NCBI RefSeq assembly: GCF_008035925.1
Contig: NZ_CP036264.1
Span: forward strand, 2,267,409-2,331,408
Reading direction: 5' to 3'
Source of the DNA: Stieleria maiorica
Lineage (GTDB): Bacteria > Planctomycetota > Planctomycetia > Pirellulales > Pirellulaceae
DNA length: 64,000 nucleotides
The number at the start of each line of letters is the position of its first letter. The first letter of the stretch is position 1. The translations under genes were made by a program, and so were the position numbers. Shown piece after piece: positions 25,992 through 34,523 of this stretch. The notes under the pieces are model-generated. The model saw nothing but the letters and a program-made list of their open reading frames with translations, was not told the origin of the DNA and did no database searches.

Positions 25992-27270
25992 AAAAGACCT
26001 GATCGAAGAACTGCGTTGGCGCGGCTTGATCCACCAAGTCACCGACGAACAGGGCCTGAAGAAGCTGCTCGATTCGCAGCCCCAGACGATCTACATCGGA
26101 TTTGACCCCACTGCGACCAGCCTGCACGTTGGGTCAATGATGCAGCTGATGTTGCTGCGGCGGTTCCAGCAAGCCGGACACCGCCCGATCGCCTTGGTCG
26201 GCGGTGCGACGGGGATGATCGGCGACCCGACCGGCAAAAGCGAAGAACGCAACCTGCTGTCGGCCGAACAATTGCAAGCCAACATCGCCGGCGTCGAAGC
26301 CCAAATGCGGCAGTTCCTTTCCTTCGAAGGCGACCATGCGGCGCTGCTGTTGAACAACTTTGATTGGATGAAAGGCTACAGCTACCTGGAATTCTTGCGC
26401 GACGTCGGAAAGAACTTTCCCGTCGGCACGATGATGGGCAAGGAATCCGTCCGGGCCCGGCTGGGCAGCGAAGCCGGCCTCAGCTACACCGAATTCAGCT
26501 ACATGCTGTTGCAGGCCTATGACTTCGTCTACCTGTGTCGCGAGCACGGCTGTCTGATCCAGGCCGGCGGCAGCGACCAGTGGGGCAACGTGACCGCCGG
26601 CATCGATCTGGCCCGACGGATGCTGGGCAAGCAGGTCTTCGGGATGACCGCCCCGCTATTGACGACCAGTGACGGCCGCAAGATGGGCAAAACCGAAAGC
26701 GGCGCCGTTTGGCTGGACCGGAATCGCACCAGCCCCTACGCGTTCTACCAGTACTGGTTGAACGTCAGCGATGACGACGTAATGAAATGCATCGCCTATC
26801 TGACCGAAATCGAGCGTGTAGAATACGACGCGCTGGCGGAAGTGACCGCGTCGGATCCGGGACGCAACACGGCCCAAAAACGATTGGCCGAGTGGATGAC
26901 GCAGTTCGTCCACGGTGACGAGGGATTGAATTCCGCGCTCAAGGCCAGCAAAACCCTGTTCGGCGGCGAGATCGAAGCGATGGACGACGCGATGCTGAAC
27001 GAGATCTTTGCCGACGTGCCCAGCCAGGAGATGGCCCGCGAGGCGTTGTCCGGCGAAGGGTTGTGGGTCGTTGAAGCATTCCAGCAAGCCGGGCTGGCCA
27101 AGAGCGGCGGTGAGGCGCGGCGGGCGATCAAAGATGGTGGTGCGTACATCAATAATCAACGCGTCACCGACATGAACCGCCATTTGGTCGAGTCCGACTT
27201 GGCCAGCGAAACCGTGATGGTGCTCCGTAAAGGCAGGAAGAATTACGCGCTGCTGCGGTTCTCGCACTAG
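25984..27270 (+). CDS. tyrS: Tyrosyl-tRNA synthetase
   Basis: TyrS charges tRNA-Tyr with tyrosine in the cytosol. The 428-aa protein has the class I HIGH-like motif (SLHVGSMMQL), FDPTATSLH, the tyrosine pocket (QAGGSDQWGNVTAGI) and the KMSKS-equivalent KMGKTESG. The C-terminus carries the S4 RNA-binding domain (SGGEARRAIKDGGAYINNQRV). Length is typical of bacterial TyrS. The start overlaps the end of ispD. No T-box or leader peptide is visible, as the gene has no untranslated leader of its own. Confidence 0.96.
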   Translation: MPEKDLIEELRWRGLIHQVTDEQGLKKLLDSQPQTIYIGFDPTATSLHVGSMMQLMLLRRFQQAGHRPIALVGGATGMIGDPTGKSEERNLLSAEQLQANIAGVEAQMRQFLSFEGDHAALLLNNFDWMKGYSYLEFLRDVGKNFPVGTMMGKESVRARLGSEAGLSYTEFSYMLLQAYDFVYLCREHGCLIQAGGSDQWGNVTAGIDLARRMLGKQVFGMTAPLLTTSDGRKMGKTESGAVWLDRNRTSPYAFYQYWLNVSDDDVMKCIAYLTEIERVEYDALAEVTASDPGRNTAQKRLAEWMTQFVHGDEGLNSALKASKTLFGGEIEAMDDAMLNEIFADVPSQEMAREALSGEGLWVVEAFQQAGLAKSGGEARRAIKDGGAYINNQRVTDMNRHLVESDLASETVMVLRKGRKNYALLRFSH

Positions 27271-27300
27271 TGGTCCGTTGAATCTGTGCTGGCATCGCAT

Positions 27301-27328
27301 GCCAGCGGGACGTGTCAGCGAGCGGCCG
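27301..27328. repeat. Dispersed repeat family B
   Basis: One 28-base direct-orientation copy of the GCCAGCGGGA...AGCGAGCGGCCG unit, between tyrS and the EF-hand gene. Confidence 0.8.
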
Positions 27329-27360
27329 ATCTTTCTTTAGGCGAATCCGCCTGGATCAGC

Positions 27361-27366
27361 TAGACT
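27361..27366 (+). promoter_or_regulatory. Possible -10 element for the EF-hand gene
   Basis: TAGACT within GCTAGACTG, 36 bases before the ATG at 27403. The same GCTAGACTG word precedes the GYF_2 gene at 29557-29565. The -35 region is weak, so this is tentative. Confidence 0.35.
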
Positions 27367-27402
27367 GACGAAACCTTCGTCTCCGCCCGAGGTTTCATCA
27401 CC

Positions 27403-28779
27403 ATGAGCACTCTAAAAACTTCAGTTTTCGCGGTTTGCTGTGTTTTCTTCCTGCTGGCCCCCTCGCCGGCATCCGCCCAGCGCGGTGGCGGTGACCGGGG
27501 TGATCGCGGCGGCGGAGATCGGGGAGGCGGCGGTTTCCGTGGCGGCCCCGGTGGCGGATTCCCGGGCGGTGGCCCCCCCGGCGGAGGCGGTTTTCGCGGC
27601 GGCCCCGGCGGCAGCCCGTTCGGCGGCGGTGATCGCGGCGGTGGCGACCGCGGTGGCCGTGGCGGCGGTTCGCGTGGCGGATTCGACCCCAGCAGCTTTC
27701 TCAGCCGCCTGGACCGAAACGGCAACGGGACCATCGACCCGGACGAACAGGAAGGCCCCGCGCAGTTTCTGATCCAGCGTTTGCAGTCGACCGACCCGAG
27801 CATCAAACCGGGCCAGCCGATTTCGATCAAACGAGTCACGGAGTCCTTTCAGAAGATGCAAGAGCAGCGTGGCGGAGGCGACTCGTCTCGCGGCCGCGGT
27901 GGTTCCGGCGACGATTCGCTGACCCCCGAGCTGCTGGTTCCGGGTTTCGGCACCGACGCCCCTCCGCCGATGCTGGCCGGATTCGGTCCGGCCGCGGAAA
28001 TGATGGACGTGGTGGTGACCGATGAGGACCGTCGACAAGCCGCCGAAACGATTCGTCGCTACGACCGCAACCGCGACGGCGTGCTGCAGAAGGACGAGCT
28101 TTCCAGTCGCTTCTCCGGCAACCCGATGGATTTCGACCGCAACAAGGACGGGCGATTGACCGACGGCGAATTGGCCGTTCGTTACGCCCGCCGCCGCGAG
28201 TCCTCGGAAGATCGTCGCGATGACGACCGCAATCGGCGCCGCGACAGTGATCGCAGCGGCGATGTCGAACCGCCGGACGTCTACGGCGGTCGCAAGTCCT
28301 ATCGCATCACCGGTGACAAGCGATTGCCCGAAGGTTTGCCGGGGTTCTTTACCGATAAGGACGCCAACAACGACGGCCAGGTCGAAATGGCGGAATTCGC
28401 CAGTAAATGGGATGACCAGACGGTCGGCGAATTTTTCCAATCAGATCTCAACCGCGACGGCGTGATCACCGCTGACGAAGCGATCCGAGCGGTCGAGCGG
28501 GGCGCCAGTTCCTCCGCCGCGACCACCATGGCCTCCACCGCGTCGTCTTCCTCCGGAAGCAGCTCCGCCCCGGCAGGCGAGATCGGCACGCCGGACGACA
28601 AGATGATCAGCTATGCCGAACGCATCATCGGCCGCTACGACGAAAACAACGACAAGAAGTTGGTCGCCAGCGAATGGAAGAAGATGCTGATGAGCCCGGC
28701 CGACGCCGACGCCAATCGCGACGGAACCATCACCGTCAACGAATACGCCTGGTGGATGCAGTCGCGGTCACGCAAGTAA
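27403..28779 (+). CDS. Secreted Gly-rich protein with seven EF-hand motifs
   Basis: This 458-aa exported protein has a signal peptide (VFAVCCVFFLLAPSPASA) and a Gly/Arg/Asp-rich stretch (about 27-95). Calcium-binding DxDxDG-type loops follow near residues 102 (DRNGNGTIDPDE), 219 (DRNRDGVLQKDE), 243 (DRNKDGRLTDGE), 319 (DANNDGQVEMAE), 348 (DLNRDGVITADE), 411 (DENNDKKLVASE) and 435 (DANRDGTITVNE). The loop at 411 has Lys-Lys in place of the usual Gly and may bind poorly. It is probably a periplasmic or cell-surface calcium-binding protein. Partners are unknown. A -10-like TAGACT precedes it. Confidence 0.88.
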   Translation: MSTLKTSVFAVCCVFFLLAPSPASAQRGGGDRGDRGGGDRGGGGFRGGPGGGFPGGGPPGGGGFRGGPGGSPFGGGDRGGGDRGGRGGGSRGGFDPSSFLSRLDRNGNGTIDPDEQEGPAQFLIQRLQSTDPSIKPGQPISIKRVTESFQKMQEQRGGGDSSRGRGGSGDDSLTPELLVPGFGTDAPPPMLAGFGPAAEMMDVVVTDEDRRQAAETIRRYDRNRDGVLQKDELSSRFSGNPMDFDRNKDGRLTDGELAVRYARRRESSEDRRDDDRNRRRDSDRSGDVEPPDVYGGRKSYRITGDKRLPEGLPGFFTDKDANNDGQVEMAEFASKWDDQTVGEFFQSDLNRDGVITADEAIRAVERGASSSAATTMASTASSSSGSSSAPAGEIGTPDDKMISYAERIIGRYDENNDKKLVASEWKKMLMSPADADANRDGTITVNEYAWWMQSRSRK

Positions 28780-28781
28780 CT

Positions 28782-28940
28782 GCCAGCGGGACGCATGAGC
28801 GAGCGGCCGTGACTCAACTCCACCGCCAGCGCGGGCCACTGGCTCGCCGGCCTGTTGGTTTAATGAGCCGACGGCGCTAGCCGCGGGCCCAGCGGTGACA
28901 ACCTTGCCTTTGGGGGCCCGTGGCTAGCGCCATCGGCTCA
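28782..28940. repeat. Family B repeat plus long hairpin
   Basis: A family B copy at 28782-28809 is followed by a 27-base inverted pair (28864-28890 and 28914-28940, two mismatches). The pair lies between the convergent EF-hand and nrdR genes and is a plausible bidirectional transcription stop. Confidence 0.8.
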
Positions 28941-28987
28941 CGATTGCTTCGGTTGTGACTAGACCCGACAGCCCCGCCCGCATCTCC

Positions 28988-29452
28988 TCAGGTCCGGATC
29001 GGGCGTTTGCTCAGCCGGGTGACTTCATTGATAAAGTCTTCGGCGGAATGGAATTCCTGGTAGACGCTGGCAAAGCGGATGTAGGCGACTTCGTCCAAGC
29101 GGGACAGATGCGCCATGACGATCTCGCCGACCTCCTTGGCCGGAATTTCGGTCTCGTATTCCTGGTAGATCTCCGTCTCGATGCTTTGGACGATCTGCTC
29201 GATCTTGTCGCTGGGGACGGACCGTTTGCTGCAGGCGCGTTCGATGCCGCGTCGAATTTTTTCGCGATCCAGGGGTTCACGGGTCTGGTCGCGTTTGACG
29301 ACGCGCAACGTCAGTTGCTCAATTTTTTCGACCGTCGCGAACCGGCGGTTGCAATTGGTGCAGACCCGCTTGCGGCGGATCATGTAACCGCCTTCGGCCG
29401 TCCTGGTGTCGAGGACGCGGTCTTCATCAAGATGGCAAAATGGGCAGCGCAT
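28988..29452 (-). CDS. nrdR: Transcriptional repressor NrdR
   Basis: NrdR represses ribonucleotide reductase genes in response to ATP/dATP. The 154-aa protein shows the N-terminal zinc ribbon (MRCPFCHLDEDRVLDTR, CTNCNRRF) and the ATP-cone domain (VVKRDQTREPLDREKI, RGIERACSKRSV, LSRLDEVAYIRFASVYQ). Length and order match the family exactly. It stands alone and no nrd gene is in the window. I did not find convincing paired NrdR boxes nearby. Confidence 0.96.
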   Translation of the reverse strand: MRCPFCHLDEDRVLDTRTAEGGYMIRRKRVCTNCNRRFATVEKIEQLTLRVVKRDQTREPLDREKIRRGIERACSKRSVPSDKIEQIVQSIETEIYQEYETEIPAKEVGEIVMAHLSRLDEVAYIRFASVYQEFHSAEDFINEVTRLSKRPIRT

Positions 29453-29534
29453 GGGCGACCAGTCGGAGCAAGGCAGGAGGTCAAATTTCTATTATCTGGC
29501 CAAATGGCGGAAAAACGCAAGACCGCGCCCTTTT

Positions 29535-29564
29535 TTGTCGCCGGAGCCACGTATCTGCTAGACT
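29535..29564 (+). promoter_or_regulatory. Possible promoter of the GYF_2 gene
   Basis: TTGTCG at 29535-29540 and TAGACT at 29559-29564 are spaced 18 bases apart, 47 bases before the GTG start at 29612. The match to a sigma-70 consensus is moderate. Confidence 0.4.
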
Positions 29565-29611
29565 GTTTGGATTCCAGCGAACCGGGGGCTTTCTAGGGAG
29601 CGATTCAAACC

Positions 29612-30025
29612 GTGACGGCTTGGTTTTTACAACGAATGGAAGGCAACGTTCAAACGGAAGTGGGACCGTTGCGTCCGAGCGAATTGTTGGCAATGGTCCG
29701 CAAGGGCGAGATCAAACCGGAGACGCGGTTGCGCAAGAATGACTCGGCATGGTTTCCTGCCAGCGACGTCGGCGGTTTGTTCGAAGCCGCGGTCCGTCAA
29801 GAGATCCAGTATTATTGCCCGGCGTGCGGACTGCGGATCGACCAGCCGCCACGGACCTGCCCGCGATGTCTGCGTGACATCGGGCGTGGGGAAGCGCGCG
29901 AGATCAAACCGGAAAAGATGACGGCCAACATCGCGTTGAGCGGGGAGGCGGAAGAGCACAAGGAGGAGCGTCAGAGCGTGCAGAACTGGTTGCAGAAGAA
30001 GGTCAGCGGCAGATCAAAAAAATAG
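29612..30025 (+). CDS. GYF_2 domain protein with zinc ribbon
   Basis: This 137-aa soluble protein starts with GTG. Residues 1-60 match the GYF_2/DUF4339 pattern (MTAWFLQRMEG, VGPLRPSELLAMVRKGEI, TRLRKNDSAWFPASDV), a domain thought to bind proline-rich or other peptide ligands. Residues 68-90 carry two CxxC pairs (YYCPACGLRI, RTCPRCLRDIG), a zinc ribbon. The tail is charged and helical. Planctomycete genomes contain many such proteins, often with membrane helices, but none is seen here. A role as a protein-protein adaptor is inferred. Confidence 0.82.
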   Translation: MTAWFLQRMEGNVQTEVGPLRPSELLAMVRKGEIKPETRLRKNDSAWFPASDVGGLFEAAVRQEIQYYCPACGLRIDQPPRTCPRCLRDIGRGEAREIKPEKMTANIALSGEAEEHKEERQSVQNWLQKKVSGRSKK

Positions 30026-30083
30026 CCGCGAGATCCTCCCCGCGATCGAGTGTTTGCTCGTCGCGAGGAGAACCGGGCGGCTA
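30023..30083. terminator. Hairpin between convergent genes
   Basis: Imperfect inverted arms 30023-30050 and 30057-30083 begin with the TAG stop of the GYF_2 gene. The position between convergent genes suggests a bidirectional terminator, although the loop rather than the 3' side is T-rich. Confidence 0.5.
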
Positions 30084-30106
30084 CTGGGTGAATCGTCGTG
30101 ATCGGA

Positions 30107-31444
30107 TCAGTATCGCAGTTCGATACCAAACGTTCCGCCGTAGAACAGCAAGCCGTCGTTCATGTCGATGCGGCTGCCCAAGGCGTTGGTGACGGCGGCG
30201 TCGATTTGACCGGGGACCAGAGCGGTGTTGGTGATGTACAGGACTTCGCCGCCGCCGCGGATCGACAGGATTTCTCCCAGCTGATACCTCAGCGCCAAGC
30301 CGACATCAAAGACGCCGCAGAAGTCGTCGTCGTCGCGGCTGGTGCTGAGCACCGTGGTGCCTTGATTGCGAAGCCGGATTTCGGAATCCGCAAAGTTGTA
30401 GTGGACGCCGATCCGGGCTCGCAGATCGGTGTAAAGGTTCTGCGTCAGCGGATTGAGCAGGTCGAGTCCGAGTTGAAGGCCGACCATCGTGTTCTCGGTG
30501 CCGGCCGTCAGATCGGCGGAGGACGCAAAGATGTCTTTTTGTGACGCGTACCCGAAGTCTTCTTCGACGCGGATCAATCGACCGCCGAACAGCACTTTGG
30601 CAACGTCCCAGCCGACGATCGTCTTGTTCAGCTCCGCGCTCCAGTACTCGGTGTTGTAGAACTGCGTTTGCAGGTTGGCATCTTGAAAGGGATCCAGGAA
30701 CGAGCCGTCAAAGTTTTGCGGGTGTGGATTGGCGGTGGTCGGCGGACCATCACCATCGAACAGGAATGAATCGATGTTGCCCGGCGAGTTCGTGTCGACG
30801 ACCCGCAGGCTGCGATTCCACTCGGTCGGTCCGGTGAAAGTGAACTCGTATCCGTTGACGCAATTGGGCAGCGTCCCGAACGTGATGCGGGGCATCCATT
30901 CGAAACCGAAATCATCCATGCGTTCGTTTTGGGTCAAACTGAACCCGTCCTCGCCGTTGCGTTCCATGTACATCGCTTCGACGATCACGTAGTAGTAGGG
31001 ATCACAGGGGACGCCGCAGGCCATGCTTTGACCGCCGTAGCCAGACATGCCATAGCCGCCGCAGGCTCCGTTGCAGGAATGCTGCATGCAGCTTTGGCAG
31101 GCGTATCCGACTTGAGCGACGCCAGCGGAGTCGGCCGAGGCGAAGTCGCCGCCGACGGCGTGGGCGATCGATCCGGGGGCGAGTCGGCCGGGGCGGACGT
31201 CCGCCGCGGTGGGCACGTCCGAGGCGGAGAGGATCTTGGTTCCGGGGGTGAACATCGCGGCCGCGCCGGCCGGATAGCCGGCGGTCGCCTCGGAGGGCGT
31301 CGGCTGGCCGGCACCGAGCGTGCCCACTAATCCGGTTTGCGCCGAGGCGGTCGCGCCGCCCACAGCGATCGTGGCGGCCGCGGCGATCGCCAGAACCCTT
31401 GCGGCGTGACGCCGGAGGACGGAGTGGATCAGAGGGCTGTTCAT
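30107..31444 (-). CDS. Outer-membrane beta-barrel protein (BBP7-like)
   Basis: This 445-aa protein has a signal peptide (VLAIAAAATIAVGGATASAQ). A Cys-rich segment follows (YACQSCMQHSCNGACGGYG), then a barrel-like domain of alternating aromatic strands (YYVIVEAMYMERNGED, PRITFGTLPNCVNGYEFTF, ARIGVHYNFADSEIRL, VGLALRYQLGEILSIRGGGEVLYI) ending in a terminal aromatic residue (FGIELRY), as outer-membrane proteins do. This fits the planctomycete BBP7 porin family. It lies 138 bases downstream of the large envelope protein gene on the same strand, but the gap could hold its own promoter. Confidence 0.82.
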   Translation of the reverse strand: MNSPLIHSVLRRHAARVLAIAAAATIAVGGATASAQTGLVGTLGAGQPTPSEATAGYPAGAAAMFTPGTKILSASDVPTAADVRPGRLAPGSIAHAVGGDFASADSAGVAQVGYACQSCMQHSCNGACGGYGMSGYGGQSMACGVPCDPYYYVIVEAMYMERNGEDGFSLTQNERMDDFGFEWMPRITFGTLPNCVNGYEFTFTGPTEWNRSLRVVDTNSPGNIDSFLFDGDGPPTTANPHPQNFDGSFLDPFQDANLQTQFYNTEYWSAELNKTIVGWDVAKVLFGGRLIRVEEDFGYASQKDIFASSADLTAGTENTMVGLQLGLDLLNPLTQNLYTDLRARIGVHYNFADSEIRLRNQGTTVLSTSRDDDDFCGVFDVGLALRYQLGEILSIRGGGEVLYITNTALVPGQIDAAVTNALGSRIDMNDGLLFYGGTFGIELRY

Positions 31445-31582
31445 GTCGAACCTCGTTGACTAAATCGCTGCGGAACAGTTCCGCGATGAATCAGTGGTTA
31501 GTGTGACGTTTCTGAATCAGGTTGAATCGCGTCTGATGTGTCGGTCCCGTTACCGGAACAGCGACAGACCATCCCGCTTGGA

Positions 31583-34096
31583 TCATCGAACTTTCAAATT
31601 GTCTTGGACCGGGACCAGACAACTTTTGCGTACCATGCGAACGATTTGCTTTGCCGTTTCCTCATCATCGCAACGGCCTGCGACGACCAGTTCTCCGCCG
31701 CGGAGCGACACGACGACGCTGGCGGTGGGAAACGCCTTGTCGATCGAATCATTCAGCAACTCGGTGTGGGCGGCGACTTTTTCACCGATCGCGTCGACAC
31801 CCTCGCTGACCTGGATCTGGAAGGTCTGTTTCCGCGTCGGTTGGCCATCGACGACGTCGGCCCAGATCGTCATTTGGGTTTGCCCCGTTCCCGTGCCGAT
31901 CAGCTTGATTTGATTGGCCCCCGACGCGAATGCCTGGCAAACGTCCTTGTCTTCGATCGTGAATCGTCGAACGCGACCGCCGATCGTCATCGACCGGACC
32001 TGGGCACGCCGCAGTTGCAAGACGACCGCCTGGTGTTGGTCACCGGATGGCGACCCCGGGCCGCCGTGCGTCTGTGACGCCCGCGGGTCAGGGACCGTCA
32101 CGTCAATCCGTTTCTGTTCCGGATCGATGCTTTGTCGTCGCAGGTTGGATCGTGATGAAGCGAGTCGGGCGGGGAGACCGGAATCGGCCCTCGCGATCGA
32201 TGGACGCCCCTTCTCGGCCGCGGCACGCGACGCCGCTTGCGACGGATTGACTGCCACCGGTGCGGCGATCAACGGGGCTTCATCGGTGCCGATCTGTTCG
32301 ATGCCGGGTGCTTCCGAGGTCACGATCGCATGCGATCCGACGCGACCGGTTGTCGCCTGGCGTTGCGTCCGTTCGGCGTCCGTTTTGCCCAGCACCGTCC
32401 GGGTGGCGACGGGCTGACGCCTGGAAATCGCTGGCATCGCATCGTGCGTGTCAGGTTCCGCCGATCGGACATCCGACGGCCCGTGTGGTTGCCCGCCCGC
32501 GGTCGCAGGTGCCTTCACGACCAACGTGTCCTGTTGGACGTCACCGGACATTGCGGCACTGTTGGACTGGGCGTTTGTGGTCGGCCATTGTTGATCCTGT
32601 TCCGCGGGATCCGTCTTCGCCGCTTCGTTGAACCGAATCGGATCAATCGCCGACTGCACGACCGCGGCGTCGTGATCGGAGAACTGAAGGTCGACCGGCG
32701 GCGTCGCGATCGCGACCGCTTTGGGATGTCGATTGACCGCGATCTGCGAGACCGGATCCTGTGTTGATTGCTCTGCGGTCGCGGTGGGCTGAGGTAGGGG
32801 CTGAGGCGCCGGTTGGACTTTTTGCAGCACCGGTTGGGCTTGTTGCTGCGAAGGCACCTTCAACAGTCGAGCGCGTGCGCGGTTGCTGACGACCAGCGCG
32901 TCGATTTCGTCATCGCTATTTCGGTCGGCCTCGGAAACCGCCTCGATTTCGTCGGCAGACGGTTGGGCGTTGCCTGCATCGATCGGTGCCAGAGCCTCGG
33001 GGAGAAAGTTGACGGCCGGGGCGAGCTTCACCGGTGTGCCGATCGCGACCGGGGCCGAGTCGGGTTTGCTTGCCGGTGGAGCAGACGGGGGCGACGAGGC
33101 GTCCTCGCTTTCGGGGGCGTCAGGTTTTGCCGTGTCCGAGATGGGGCCTTGCGCGATTGGTTCTGAAGCCGCCGATGCGGTTGAGTGAGACGCGGAGGGT
33201 GCTTCGCCAGCGTCGTCGGCCGGGGACGGATCGACGGGGTCAGCTTCGGCTGCTTCGGCCGGAGCCTGAAAATCACTGGTGAACGCATCGTCGTCTTCAG
33301 CCGTGTCGTCGGACAACGTGAAGAAGATCGGTTGGGTTTCCTGGATCGTCGTCTGGTGATCGCGGGCATCGGTCACCGGAATGACGCGCGAGGATTGTTC
33401 CGCGGCGACACCGATGGGAACGGCTTGGCCGCGGCTGGCCCAGCGTGTCGGTTCGGCTGCCATTGCGGCCGGCGCGGAACCGATCGGTGCGGAACTGATC
33501 GGGGTTGCGGCGCCTGTGGGGATCGCCAGCGGTGCCGGCGAGGTCGATGGCGCAGCGACCGCGAGACTTCCCCGCGCCGATTGGCTTGGCGGCTGCGTTT
33601 GGTTTTGCGGTGCGTTTGAGACACCGGCAGCCTCTTGGCTGAACCGATCAAACGCCTCGACCTGCGTGGCATGGGCGTCGATGCTGTCCAGCGCGATCAA
33701 CGGCTGATCGCTCACACCGCTCGGCTGAAAATTGGGATTCTGACGCACCCGTCCGACCGGACGGCCCGCCAGGTCGCTGGGCATGTCGACGCGGTCGGTG
33801 ACGACACGCGGGTCGCTGGAGTTGGCGGCGCTTGCGGGCTGGTCGGATGCAAAGAACGGATTGGACTGCACCACGCCTACCGACATCCCCGAGGCGCTCT
33901 CGGCGCCCTGACGGACCAATTGCGGCGTGCCGGCGGTTTGATTGAAATAACGCGATTGAATCATCGCACCGCGCGGTTGCTGCGCGCCGGCGGATGAGCC
34001 CGTTGCGACCAGCACCGCCAGCAAAACCGCACGCTTTGCGATGCGTCTTGATGGGTCGGCGTTCTGGCCTGTTGATTTCGCGTTAATTCCACGCAT
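31583..34096 (-). CDS. Large envelope protein with secretin N-terminal-type domain
   Basis: This 837-aa protein has an N-terminal hydrophobic segment (AVLLAVLVATGSSAGA), probably a signal. About 600 residues of Ala/Pro/Ser/Gln-rich disordered sequence follow. The last 140 residues hold the pilus-formation/secretin N-terminal domain (VRRFTIEDKDVCQAFASG, NQIKLIGTGTGQTQMTIWAD) and a BON-like end (GVDAIGEKVAAHTELLNDSI, VVSLRGGELVVAGRCDDEETA). In CpaC/RcpA secretins this domain precedes the pore domain, which is missing here. It could cap, anchor or recruit a secretin, or bind the outer membrane. The partner is not in the window. Confidence 0.78.
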   Translation of the reverse strand: MRGINAKSTGQNADPSRRIAKRAVLLAVLVATGSSAGAQQPRGAMIQSRYFNQTAGTPQLVRQGAESASGMSVGVVQSNPFFASDQPASAANSSDPRVVTDRVDMPSDLAGRPVGRVRQNPNFQPSGVSDQPLIALDSIDAHATQVEAFDRFSQEAAGVSNAPQNQTQPPSQSARGSLAVAAPSTSPAPLAIPTGAATPISSAPIGSAPAAMAAEPTRWASRGQAVPIGVAAEQSSRVIPVTDARDHQTTIQETQPIFFTLSDDTAEDDDAFTSDFQAPAEAAEADPVDPSPADDAGEAPSASHSTASAASEPIAQGPISDTAKPDAPESEDASSPPSAPPASKPDSAPVAIGTPVKLAPAVNFLPEALAPIDAGNAQPSADEIEAVSEADRNSDDEIDALVVSNRARARLLKVPSQQQAQPVLQKVQPAPQPLPQPTATAEQSTQDPVSQIAVNRHPKAVAIATPPVDLQFSDHDAAVVQSAIDPIRFNEAAKTDPAEQDQQWPTTNAQSNSAAMSGDVQQDTLVVKAPATAGGQPHGPSDVRSAEPDTHDAMPAISRRQPVATRTVLGKTDAERTQRQATTGRVGSHAIVTSEAPGIEQIGTDEAPLIAAPVAVNPSQAASRAAAEKGRPSIARADSGLPARLASSRSNLRRQSIDPEQKRIDVTVPDPRASQTHGGPGSPSGDQHQAVVLQLRRAQVRSMTIGGRVRRFTIEDKDVCQAFASGANQIKLIGTGTGQTQMTIWADVVDGQPTRKQTFQIQVSEGVDAIGEKVAAHTELLNDSIDKAFPTASVVVSLRGGELVVAGRCDDEETAKQIVRMVRKSCLVPVQDNLKVR

Positions 34097-34523
34097 GCCG
34101 CGTTCCTATCGTCCCGTTGTTTTCGGCCCCAATGAACCGTCATCCGGTTCATCGAAAGGATGTGCCCCCCTCGGCACACCGACGGCACACAGCGATCGCG
34201 CGCTGAATGTCCGTTGGTTTACGTATCGGATGCGTGTTGGCGCGACATTAACGATTCTCGGGGCTCCAACGGCTGTAACGCTGGAATCGTTTGTCGCGGT
34301 TGATACGCCGGTTGTGCTCCGCCACGGGTCACATCAAACGCTGTGAATCGATAGGATTGGACCAAACGTGTCACAGCGATGCTCGACAACAACGCAGCAA
34401 GGCTAGTGCGGGGCAACTTTTAAACTTGGGGTACCTGACCCCTTTTCCGCTCGACAAACGCAACCCGAAAATAAAATGCTGACAAAGCACTAGCCGAAAC
34501 GGATTTTCAAAAGGGGGGGATGC
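34097..34523. other. Intergenic region upstream of the addB-like gene
   Basis: This 427-base gap separates divergent genes. It contains the 43-base repeat at 34430-34472. An AGGGGGG stretch at 34512-34518 is the ribosome-binding site for TTG 34524. No RNA gene or convincing promoter was identified. Confidence 0.5.
34430..34472. repeat. 43-bp dispersed repeat D, copy 1
   Basis: This segment is identical over 43 bases to 47465-47507 in inverted orientation. It begins GGTACCTGACCCCTTTTCC. The second copy forms a full palindrome, this one only a half. Confidence 0.9.

Noticed and set aside
27421-28440. Long minus-strand frame across the EF-hand gene
   Set aside because: Low-complexity Ala/Thr translation caused by the GGC-rich sense strand; the EF-hand frame is clearly real.
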